Shown here: positions 1 to 5,556 of the stretch, in pieces
Layout: every line of letters starts with the position of its first letter
Position numbering within the stretch: position 1 is the first letter of the stretch
Source of the DNA: a virus
Length of the DNA: 32,232 bases
IMG/VR virus record: IMGVR_UViG_3300037493_002298
Coordinates: 1-32,232 of that record
Direction: 5' to 3' (one strand)
Program-made: the position numbers and the translations under genes
The notes under the pieces: model-generated
Seen by the model: the letters and a program-made list of their open reading frames with translations, nothing else
Told to the model about the DNA's origin: nothing
The model's database searches: none

Positions 1-46
1 CGCAGACGGGTTCGGCGGCGGCTGTGTTAGCTGGTTGTTCTGGCAT
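1..46 (-). CDS. 5' end of a leftward gene (partial, product unknown)
   Basis: Read on the minus strand, an ATG at 46-44 opens a frame beginning MPEQPANTAAAEPVC that runs off the left edge. It is preceded on that strand by GAAGGAG about five bases upstream, a good ribosome-binding site, which is the main support. Fifteen residues are too few to suggest a family; the start is rich in Ala and Pro. It is divergent from the rightward replication operon, so 47-159 probably holds promoters for both directions. Confidence 0.6.
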   Translation of the reverse strand, partial: MPEQPANTAAAEPVC

Positions 47-159
47 GGTGCTCCTTCGTGCTGCTGGCACATTAGGGCGCAGCCTGCACAAGAACTGAGG
101 GCGGTCTGTTAGGTGCCGAGGCTATGGTTCTGCGCCACCACCTAGAAGAAGGGAACGTG
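47..159. promoter_or_regulatory. divergent intergenic region with candidate promoters
   Basis: This non-coding stretch separates a leftward and a rightward start. TATGGT at 123-128 fits the actinobacterial -10 pattern TANNNT and would give a leader of about 25 nt carrying GAAGGGA (146-154) before the ATG at 160. On the minus strand TAATGT (complement of about 70-75) could serve the leftward gene. I see no convincing -35 box for either, so the promoter calls are inferences. Confidence 0.35.
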
Positions 160-540
160 ATGACAGGAAGCACCCTGCCTGACCTGGACGCCTTCGACGG
201 TCTGCCGCTGCGGCCGAGCGATGACGTGATTGACAGCCGACAAGTGACCGAGGCGTTGTGGCGGTTGCAGCGTGTGGAACCGGACCATCCGGCGATTCCG
301 GCGCTGGCCGAACTCGACGCCTGGGGAGCGACGCACCTGCGGGACTGGCACCACGGCGTTGAGCTGGTGAACGAGCGAGCCTGGCTCGCCTACCACCGGA
401 CACGGGCCGACGAGGAAGGGCTGCTGAACGACCTGGAGTGGCCGTTCATGTTCGTGGATTGGGCAGCTGCGGCGGCGTCGGTGCGGCACCAATACGACGA
501 GGTGGACTGGCAGGGCTTCTCCTTTCTGGGCCTGGCATGA
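160..540 (+). CDS. hypothetical protein, first gene of the replication operon
   Basis: A 126-residue soluble acidic protein with no family I recognise. The frame opens upstream at 124, but ATG 160 is chosen because AGAAGGGA lies just before it; GTG 157 is an alternative. Trp and aromatic residues are frequent in the second half (WHHG, WLAYHRT, WPFMFVDWA), suggesting a compact globular fold without membrane segments. Its stop overlaps the next start as ATGA, so it is translationally coupled to the initiator-like gene. That points to a role linked to replication or early takeover, but no function can be assigned. Confidence 0.75.
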   Translation: MTGSTLPDLDAFDGLPLRPSDDVIDSRQVTEALWRLQRVEPDHPAIPALAELDAWGATHLRDWHHGVELVNERAWLAYHRTRADEEGLLNDLEWPFMFVDWAAAAASVRHQYDEVDWQGFSFLGLA

Positions 541-1292
541 GTGCTGAGGCTACGGGTTGGGTCTGGCGGCACAGCCCGTGGAAGGGCAGGCACGTCCGGT
601 TTCTGCTGCACCTGGCGGTCGCCGATGTGGTGAACGATGCGCACGGCAACGAGTTCTGGATGAGTCAGGCGGCGCTGGCCGAGAAGGTTGGTTGCAAGCG
701 TGGCACCGTGTGCGAGTGGTTCGCCGAGGCGCAGGACTGCCAGCTGGTGACGTTGCTGACGGACAACTCGAAGGCGGGTAGACCCAACCGCTACCGCCTG
801 GAGCTACCCGCGCGTGAGGTGTCCGCTGGGCGGACAGCCCTGTCCGCTGGGCGGACACGAGGTGTCCGTGTGGCGGACACAGAACTAAAGGAACACAAGA
901 GAACACAAGAAACAACTATCGCGAAGCAGACGACGAACGAGGCTGCGCAGATGGTGCTGGACGCCTGGGTCGTTGCTACCGGTCGCGATGCTGGCCGGGT
1001 GAAGCTGAACGCGAAGCGGACTGCGGCGGTGGCGGCACGGATGCGTGAGGGCTACTCGGCCGACGACCTGGTTGCAGCGGTTCGCGGAATTGCGTTGTCC
1101 CGGTGGCACATGGGAGAGAACCCGGACGGCAAGAAGTACGACGACTTCCTGGTGGCCGTGCGTGACGGAGAGCGGGTAGAGAAGTTCCGAGACCTCTACG
1201 ACGCTGGTGGCGATGGCGAGCGGCGCAGTGCCGTGGACGTGGTGCTGGACCTGTTCGATGACGGCGTGCCGCAGCTGGGGACGGGCGCATGA
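537..1292 (+). CDS. winged-helix replication initiator-like protein
   Basis: A 251-residue protein whose N-terminal part holds a winged helix-turn-helix: MSQAALAEKVGCKRGTV at residues 42-58 gives the two helices, followed by a wing leading to GRPNRYRLELP. This arrangement is typical of phage and plasmid initiators and replisome organisers. A hydrophilic linker (about 90-135) joins a C-terminal helical domain (about 136-251). The start at 537 makes an ATGA overlap with the upstream stop and removes an unconvincing Gly-rich extension. The linker is encoded by three spaced palindromes followed by an A-rich block (820-920), the layout of a lambda-O-type gene containing its own origin. The next genes are a loader-like protein and a helicase. 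Initiator function is inferred from domain and context. Confidence 0.75.
   Translation: MSAEATGWVWRHSPWKGRHVRFLLHLAVADVVNDAHGNEFWMSQAALAEKVGCKRGTVCEWFAEAQDCQLVTLLTDNSKAGRPNRYRLELPAREVSAGRTALSAGRTRGVRVADTELKEHKRTQETTIAKQTTNEAAQMVLDAWVVATGRDAGRVKLNAKRTAAVAARMREGYSADDLVAAVRGIALSRWHMGENPDGKKYDDFLVAVRDGERVEKFRDLYDAGGDGERRSAVDVVLDLFDDGVPQLGTGA
820..920. other. candidate replication origin: three palindromic iterons plus A-rich block
   Basis: Three 17-bp near-identical palindromes lie at 820-836, 841-857 and 863-879. The first two read TGTCCGCTGGGCGGACA; the third differs only in its centre (TGTCCGTGTGGCGGACA). Their starts are 21 and 22 bp apart, two helical turns, so bound proteins would sit on one face of the DNA. 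Directly after them, 881-920 has 14 G/C out of 40 in an otherwise very G+C-rich region and contains the tandem 10-mer GAACACAAGA (891-910). Iterons followed by an easily melted block, inside an initiator gene, match the organisation of lambda ori. Initiation itself is not shown. Confidence 0.6.
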
Positions 1293-1756
1293 CGGACCAC
1301 CCTGCGGCGCAGGCGATTCGGATGCTGGAGCACGGCTGGCCGGGCCGTATGACGCCAGAGACAGCGGCGTTGTACCTGGACGGCCTGGGCGACCTGCCAG
1401 CGGGTGCCCTGGTTGCTGCGGTGCGTACCTTGCTGCGGACCTCGGAGTACCGGCCGTCTGTGGCCCTGGTGCGCCAGGAAGCAGGGCGGCAGGGTGCGGG
1501 TGCTGCGCCTGGCGACCTGGAGGCTATGGCGCAGGCGTTAGAGCTGCTGCGGTACCGGGAGCAGCTGCGGCACGTGAACGGCAGCGGGTACGAGGCGCAG
1601 CGACCAGCGGTTCATCCTGCGGTTGAGCGCGTGTGCCTGGCAGCTGGACTCACGCTGGACGATGTGCGGTGGCGGCAGACGTTCCGTGCTGCCTGGCAGG
1701 AAGCAACCATCAACGGCGGCATGGTGCCGCAGCTAGGAGACGGCAGTGCGACGTGA
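1289..1756 (+). CDS. helicase-loader-like small protein
   Basis: A 155-residue protein. The N-terminal part, about residues 10-65, contains WPGRMTPETAALYLDGL followed by LPAGALVAAVRTLLRT and then YRPSVALVRQEA. This resembles the helical domain of phage helicase loader/inhibitor proteins of the G39P type, in which a WP-containing segment ends in a P-S-x-x-x-(L/I/V)-R stretch. The C-terminal half is Ala-rich and helical. It overlaps the initiator-like gene by ATGA and lies immediately upstream of the helicase, the usual loader position. The loader assignment rests on this similarity and on context, not on catalytic residues. Confidence 0.55.
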   Translation: MTDHPAAQAIRMLEHGWPGRMTPETAALYLDGLGDLPAGALVAAVRTLLRTSEYRPSVALVRQEAGRQGAGAAPGDLEAMAQALELLRYREQLRHVNGSGYEAQRPAVHPAVERVCLAAGLTLDDVRWRQTFRAAWQEATINGGMVPQLGDGSAT

Positions 1757-3041
1757 TGACAGGGTGCCACCGCACGACGAGGCGAGTGAGCGTGCGCTGG
1801 TTGGTGCGATGCTGGTGGACGGCAGTGTGGTCGGCATGGTGGAGCCGGTACTGACACCGAACGATTTCTACCTGCCACGGATGCGGCAGATGGTGGCGGC
1901 GGTCTTGGACCTGTGGCGCAGCGGTGAGGCGATTGACGTGACCACCGTGTCGGCCTGGTTGCGGTCTGCTGGGCAGCTGGACACGGTTGGCGGTGACATG
2001 GGAATCATGGAGACGCTGGGCGGTGCGGGCTTTGTTGGTAACGCTGGCAGCTACATGAGCCGAGTTGCTGAGTGTGCGAGCTACCGACGCCTGATTGAGT
2101 CGTGCCGTGACGGCATGGATGCCGCCTATGCGCAGACGTTGCCACCTGGCGACCTGGCCGATTGGGTCGGGCAGGCAGCGGCCGACGCACAGATTGCAGA
2201 CACGATGGAAGTGCCTGACGACCTGACCACGATGGATTCATTCTTGGACCGGCCGACGAGTAGCCGTCCACCCTGGGTCGTGCCGGGCCTGGCCCGTGTC
2301 GGGTGGCGGGTGATGGTTGTTGCGTCCGAGGGCGTAGGCAAGACCGTTCTGTTCCGACAGATTGGGCTGGCAGCTGCGCAGGGCGTCCACCCGTTGCACT
2401 ACCGGCCGATCCCGCCTGTGCGGGTACTGATTGTGGACTTGGAGAACCCGGACGACAGCATCATTGACGTGTGCGAGCCGATTAGGCGGCAGACGATGGC
2501 GAAGGTGCAGGACGGCTACGACAGCGACCGGGCCTGGTTGTGGCACCGTCCGGGCGGCGTGAACCTGCGCAAGCGCAAGGACCGGAGCGAGTTGGAGGCG
2601 GTGCTGGCGCACGTGAAGCCTGACCTGGTCTGCCTCGGCCCGATCTACAAGAGTTATCGGGTGGAAGCACGCGAGAGTGACGAGCTGGCAGCGTCTGAGG
2701 TGATGGCAGTGTTCGACGAGTTGCGGACCCGGTACCGCTTCGCACTGATGCTGGAGCACCATGCGCCGAAGGGCAGCGGCGGCTACCGGGACCTGATGCC
2801 CTACGGGTCCAGCCTGTGGCTCCGCTGGCCCGAGATCGGCCTGAAGCTGACACCGAAGGACGATGAGAACCGGGTGATGGTGGTTGGCCGCTGGCGAGGT
2901 GACCGCCTGAAGAACGCCTGGCCGATGGAGCTGGAGCGTTCGCAGCCGTGGCCCTGGGCTGGCATCTGGCCCGAGGGCTATCTGAACGAGCCTGATGGTG
3001 CAGCTGCACCAGCCGAGCAGGAGATGAACTATGACTTCTGA
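1746..3041 (+). CDS. DnaB/RepA-type replicative DNA helicase
   Basis: A 431-residue protein with a DnaB-like N-terminal helical domain (about 8-115; ASERALVGAMLVD near residue 13 is the typical opening) joined to a RecA-fold ATPase of the RepA/AAA_25 type. Walker A is SEGVGKT at 194-200. VRVLIVDLENP near 225-235 is the strand carrying an acidic Walker-type residue, and GPIYKSY near 300 and the HHAPKG segment near 338-343 fit the later RecA-core motifs. It is probably the fork helicase. Start GTG 1746 is preferred because AGGAGA ends five bases upstream. It overlaps the loader-like gene by 11 bp and the next gene by 11 bp. Near its 3' end is a perfect 16-bp palindrome (2996-3011). Confidence 0.85.
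   Translation: MRRDDRVPPHDEASERALVGAMLVDGSVVGMVEPVLTPNDFYLPRMRQMVAAVLDLWRSGEAIDVTTVSAWLRSAGQLDTVGGDMGIMETLGGAGFVGNAGSYMSRVAECASYRRLIESCRDGMDAAYAQTLPPGDLADWVGQAAADAQIADTMEVPDDLTTMDSFLDRPTSSRPPWVVPGLARVGWRVMVVASEGVGKTVLFRQIGLAAAQGVHPLHYRPIPPVRVLIVDLENPDDSIIDVCEPIRRQTMAKVQDGYDSDRAWLWHRPGGVNLRKRKDRSELEAVLAHVKPDLVCLGPIYKSYRVEARESDELAASEVMAVFDELRTRYRFALMLEHHAPKGSGGYRDLMPYGSSLWLRWPEIGLKLTPKDDENRVMVVGRWRGDRLKNAWPMELERSQPWPWAGIWPEGYLNEPDGAAAPAEQEMNYDF
2996..3011. repeat. 16-bp perfect palindrome in the helicase 3' end
   Basis: TGGTGCAGCTGCACCA is a perfect inverted repeat with no loop. It contains the octamer GGTGCAGC on both strands, a word that recurs many times in the window. It lies about 20 bp before the start of the next gene, where a regulator could act, but coding constraint or chance is possible. 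Confidence 0.5.
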
Positions 3042-3231
3042 CTACGACGAACTGACGTTCGGCGAGTGCGATCACGAGTGGACGTGCTGGCGGTGCGGCA
3101 GTAGGCAGGACAGCGCACCGAACAACCGCCTCGGGAACTTCGTGGCGGCGGTGGTGGCGCTGCTGCTGCTGGCCGTCACGATCACTCCGTTGCTGTGGCT
3201 CGTTCGGGTCTCTTGGGCCTGGGCGCTATGA
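3031..3231 (+). CDS. small zinc-knuckle membrane protein
   Basis: A 66-residue protein. The N-terminal half has a C-x-H and C-x2-C pattern (GECDHEWTCWRCGS, about residues 11-24) that could bind zinc. The C-terminal half (about 36-62) is a long hydrophobic stretch, VAAVVALLLLAVTITPLLWL, enough for one transmembrane helix and ending in aromatic residues. The predicted topology is a cytoplasmic metal-binding head with one anchor. It overlaps the helicase gene by 11 bp. A holin-like role is possible, since the window has no clear holin, but the metal knuckle and early-operon position argue against it. Function unknown. Confidence 0.7.
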   Translation: MTSDYDELTFGECDHEWTCWRCGSRQDSAPNNRLGNFVAAVVALLLLAVTITPLLWLVRVSWAWAL

Positions 3232-3242
3232 AAGGAATCACT

Positions 3243-3482
3243 ATGACTGAACCTGCACCTGACTTCTGGAGCTGGCTCCAGGTTGGTGTCATGCACGGCT
3301 GGGTCACTGAACCCGTGTGCCAGACGCATGACTGCACGCCGATGACGTTCGACGAGGAGGCCGAGTTCGAGGATGGCGGCGACCCGTGCGTGACGGTGGT
3401 TCGGGTCTGGACGGAGAAGGTCTGGGACGACGAGCGGCAGCTGGCCGAGGCTGCGGTTGTGGATTCTGTTACTCCCGAGTGA
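3243..3482 (+). CDS. conserved small acidic phage protein
   Basis: A 79-residue protein containing FWSWLQVGVMHGWV (about 9-22), CQTHDCTPMT, and EEAEFEDGGDPCV, ending in a Trp-containing strand. I recall similar short proteins with a THD-x-x-PM-(T/S) and EEAE(F/W)E-GGDPC pattern in actinobacteriophages, with no known function. The C-x3-H-x-C grouping and the later Cys could bind a metal. ATG 3243 is chosen over upstream in-frame starts because AAAGGAA (3231-3237) sits at a good distance. It is the last gene of the replication operon; a structured non-coding region follows. Confidence 0.75.
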   Translation: MTEPAPDFWSWLQVGVMHGWVTEPVCQTHDCTPMTFDEEAEFEDGGDPCVTVVRVWTEKVWDDERQLAEAAVVDSVTPE

Positions 3483-3493
3483 CACAATGGGTC

Positions 3494-3601
3494 TGCGGGT
3501 CCAGGCGTTGCGACTCGGCCCTCCCGGTCAGCCTGGTGCTCCATGTCAGGCGGTCGCCCGCGCGTGGTGGCGCGGATTCCCTTCTGACGCCTGGACCCGC
3601 A
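3494..3601 (+). ncRNA. candidate structured RNA (cloverleaf-like, 15-bp closing stem)
   Basis: TGCGGGTCCAGGCGT (3494-3508) is exactly complementary to ACGCCTGGACCCGCA (3587-3601). Two G-U pairs would extend the stem inward. Three hairpins fit inside: 3512-3529 (GAC, bulged T, CGG / CCGGTC, 5-nt loop), 3531-3551 (GCCTG/CAGGC, 11-nt loop) and 3558-3575 (CCGCGC/GCGCGG, 6-nt loop). Together they make a four-way junction. It is not a tRNA: the closing stem is too long and there is no recognisable T arm or CCA context. CACAAT (3484-3489) could be a weak -10 that would start a transcript near the closing stem. Its class and strand are unknown. It might instead be a DNA-level signal or the 3' end of the upstream transcript. 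Confidence 0.45.
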
Positions 3602-3648
3602 TTCACTCCGGCCTGCACCTGGCACCCTGCCCGAATGTTACGAACGTC

Positions 3649-3677
3649 TTACGACTGTGAAGGGCAGCGGGTAGGGT
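3649..3677 (+). promoter_or_regulatory. candidate promoter for the lysis/fibre block
   Basis: TTACGA (3649-3654) and TAGGGT (3672-3677) are separated by 17 bp, and the -10 is preceded by CGGG as at several other candidate promoters in this window. Transcription would begin near 3684, just before the leader hairpin at 3687-3715. The -35 match is weak. Confidence 0.4.
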
Positions 3678-3686
3678 AGAAAGCGA

Positions 3687-3715
3687 CAGCCGACCTCATA
3701 GGACGAGGTCGGCTG
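3687..3715 (+). promoter_or_regulatory. perfect 11-bp leader hairpin upstream of the transglycosylase
   Basis: CAGCCGACCTC (3687-3697) and GAGGTCGGCTG (3705-3715) are exactly complementary around a 7-nt loop. No T-run follows, so it is not a standard terminator. It would lie at the very 5' end of a transcript from the candidate promoter at 3649-3677, leaving the Shine-Dalgarno AGAGGAGAAG unpaired. It may stabilise the mRNA or act as an attenuator. Confidence 0.55.
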
Positions 3716-3739
3716 CGCCTACAACAGAGGAGAAGAACC

Positions 3740-4150
3740 GTGAGCCGGAAACTCGCTTCGTCATTCCTGGTTGCTGCCGTCATGGTAGCAACCCTCGGCA
3801 CCGTTGCCGACGTGGCCACAGCTGCACCAGCGGCACCAGCCGCACCCGTGGCCCGCACCTGGGCCGGACCCTGCCATGCTGCCGTGGACGCCTACTGGCC
3901 CGCACAGTGGAGAGCCTGGGGACATTCGATAGTCCATCGAGAGTCTCGCGGAATCCCAACCGCAGCGAATCCCCGCTCGTCAGCCCGAGGGTGCTTCCAG
4001 ATGTTGCTGCGCTACTCGGCACCGTTCTACCGGGCCGTAGGTTGCTCGAATGCTTCCTGGTCGAATGCGACGTGCAACGTGCGAGCGGCGCTCGTGATGC
4101 GTCAGCGTCATGGCACCTGGCCGTGGAAGATGCCTACCCGTCGTCGTTAG
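3740..4150 (+). CDS. secreted lysozyme-like transglycosylase
   Basis: A 136-residue protein with an N-terminal signal peptide: basic MSRK, a hydrophobic core at about 5-23, and an Ala-rich probable cleavage site near residues 28-35. The mature part has a lysozyme/soluble lytic transglycosylase fold signature: IVHRESRG at 64-71 with a likely catalytic Glu68, then ANPRSSARGCFQML, the Gly-x-x-Gln-Met strand seen in this superfamily. Three or four Cys may form disulfides after export. GTG 3740 has the strong site AGAGGAGAAG upstream. It would cleave peptidoglycan glycan strands from outside the membrane using the host Sec pathway. It stands just before the amidase, so it is probably a second lysis enzyme; a role at entry or in superinfection exclusion is an alternative. 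Confidence 0.7.
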   Translation: MSRKLASSFLVAAVMVATLGTVADVATAAPAAPAAPVARTWAGPCHAAVDAYWPAQWRAWGHSIVHRESRGIPTAANPRSSARGCFQMLLRYSAPFYRAVGCSNASWSNATCNVRAALVMRQRHGTWPWKMPTRRR

Positions 4151-4180
4151 GGAACATCCGGCACGGCCCGTCACGGCCGG

Positions 4181-4192
4181 TACGATGGCCTC
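4181..4192 (+). promoter_or_regulatory. candidate leaderless promoter
   Basis: TACGAT (4181-4186) is followed by six bases and then ATG 4193, so transcription would start at or next to the A of the start codon. No Shine-Dalgarno sequence is present. The hexamer is preceded by CCGG and lies between two GGCC words. Confidence 0.45.
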
Positions 4193-4384
4193 ATGTTCGC
4201 CTGGCTCAAGCGCAAGAGTTCTGATGAGTTGTGCGGCTGCGACCTGGACTTCCGTGACGGTGCCGTAGCCGACGACGACCTCGACAGCCTCGTCCTGTTC
4301 GCAGATGTAGACCCTGGCGACGGTGCTGCTGTGGCGGCACGGGCGGCAGAGTGGCGGCAGCTTGGAGGGCACCATGCCTCGTGA
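4193..4384 (+). CDS. hypothetical small acidic protein upstream of the endolysin
   Basis: A 63-residue protein starting MFAWLKRKSSDELCGCD, then very acidic (DDDLDSLVLFADVDPGDG) and ending in an Ala-rich helix. It has no membrane segment, so it is not a holin. There is no ribosome-binding site, but a -10-like hexamer six bases upstream supports a leaderless start. Its end overlaps the endolysin start by 11 bp, implying coupled expression and perhaps a lysis-timing role. That is context only. Confidence 0.6.
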   Translation: MFAWLKRKSSDELCGCDLDFRDGAVADDDLDSLVLFADVDPGDGAAVAARAAEWRQLGGHHAS

Positions 4385-5207
4385 CACTGGCATCGCTGAC
4401 CGCCTGCGAGCTGCTGGGCTGAAGGTTGTGGAGGTGGCCGGGTGGCAGACGCGCGGCAGTACGTCCTTCAACCCGATTGGCTCGGTGGACCACCATACGG
4501 CCGGACCTCGGACGGGTAACGCTCCGTCGCTGGGCACGGTGGTCAATGGTCGCCCTGACTTGCCTGGGCCGCTGTGCAACGTCCTAGTCGGCCGGGACGG
4601 GACGTGCTACGTCGTGGCAGCTGGCCGGGCGAACCATGCGGGCGCAGGTACCTGGAAGGGTCTTGTCGGCAACTCGACTGTCTTTGGCGTCGAGCGCGAG
4701 AACGTCGGCAACGGCTCAGAGCCGTGGACCCTGGTGCAGTACGACACGGCGGCGAAGGTTCATGCGGCACTGATTCGGGCGCACGGCAGCCGCTGGGACC
4801 TCGTCTGTGAACATAAGGAGTGGGCACCTCGGCGGAAGATTGACGCCTGGGGAGTGGACGGGAACGTGATGCGCGACCTGGTGCGGGACCGCCTGCGGGC
4901 TGCGCCTACGCCTGGCCCTGCGCCTGCACCTGCACCGTCGGGCAACGAGTTCCTCCAGGCTGTCCACAATGCTGCCGTGAATCGGCCGGTCATCAAGCTC
5001 GGCGACCGTGGCAGCTGGGTCAAAGACTTCCAAGAGGGCATAAATCAGGTCGTCGGCCGTCCGGTGCTGGTTGCCGATGGTTCCTTTGGCCCTTCGACGG
5101 AACGCTGGGCGAAGCAATTTCAGAAGGACCACGGCCTACGAGCCGATGGAGTTGTGGGCGTGCAGACCTGGGAACAGATGATCGCTCGCCGTCTGACGGG
5201 CCGCTGA
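4374..5207 (+). CDS. endolysin: N-acetylmuramoyl-L-alanine amidase with peptidoglycan-binding domain
   Basis: A 277-residue two-domain lysin. The N-terminal Amidase_2/PGRP domain (about 15-180) has zinc-ligand signatures: VDHHTAG at 38-44, RANHAG in the middle, and CEHKEWAPRRKID near 150, where the second His and the basic residue lie in the active site. A Pro-Ala linker (about 188-202) leads to a PG_binding_1 domain (about 212-277), with KLGDRGSWVKDFQ, DGSFGPST and HGLRADGVVG as its usual repeats. It cuts the bond between N-acetylmuramic acid and the stem peptide. ATG 4374 follows TTGGAGGG at the right distance. It has no signal peptide, so it would need a holin, pinholin or other access route; none is obvious nearby. 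Confidence 0.9.
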   Translation: MPRDTGIADRLRAAGLKVVEVAGWQTRGSTSFNPIGSVDHHTAGPRTGNAPSLGTVVNGRPDLPGPLCNVLVGRDGTCYVVAAGRANHAGAGTWKGLVGNSTVFGVERENVGNGSEPWTLVQYDTAAKVHAALIRAHGSRWDLVCEHKEWAPRRKIDAWGVDGNVMRDLVRDRLRAAPTPGPAPAPAPSGNEFLQAVHNAAVNRPVIKLGDRGSWVKDFQEGINQVVGRPVLVADGSFGPSTERWAKQFQKDHGLRADGVVGVQTWEQMIARRLTGR

Positions 5208-5208
5208 G

Positions 5209-5556
5209 ATGCCGACGATTGACGACCTGGGCGGTGCTGCCGATTGGCTCGTGCGGGCTGGTTGCGTATGGCGCAGCGACTTCACGGCCGAGGTGGACTG
5301 CACGCCGATCGACTTGACGGGCGTTACGGTGAACGCTGTGGTCACGCCGAGTGCTACCGACGACACGGTACTCAAGACGTTCACGGTGACGATGACGAAT
5401 CCGACTGGCGGCGAGTTCAGCATCCAGATCGACGAGCCTGATGCCGACTTGGACCCTGGCCGCTATTGGTGGCTCGCACAGTGGGACCTCGGTGATGGCA
5501 ACGAGCCGATCGTGTCGGGTCCGTTCGTGGTGCAGCCCTGGGTCATCAGTCCATGA
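5209..5556 (+). CDS. baseplate/fibre-associated protein
   Basis: A 115-residue beta-rich protein. The pattern of a proposed linker strand (PIDLTGVTVNAVV), a short acidic turn, then GGEFSIQI, and LDPGRYWWLAQWDLGDGNEP followed by GPFVV resembles the small upper-baseplate or fibre-attachment domains of siphophages that accept substrate-like arguments as strands of a beta sandwich. It starts two bases after the endolysin stop and overlaps the large fibre gene by ATGA, so it is probably an adaptor or co-assembly partner of the fibre. The assignment is by fold-like pattern and context. Confidence 0.5.
   Translation: MPTIDDLGGAADWLVRAGCVWRSDFTAEVDCTPIDLTGVTVNAVVTPSATDDTVLKTFTVTMTNPTGGEFSIQIDEPDADLDPGRYWWLAQWDLGDGNEPIVSGPFVVQPWVISP

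Noticed and set aside
3494-3601. The cloverleaf-like element as a tRNA gene.
   Set aside because: The closing stem is 15 bp, there is no T-loop consensus, the anticodon-like loop is 11 nt, and no CCA or tRNA-like 3' end follows.
3457-3660. Open reading frame of 67 codons across the structured region.
   Set aside because: Its codons are explained by the perfect inverted repeats, it has no ribosome-binding site and overlaps the end of a clear gene. I treat the region as non-coding.
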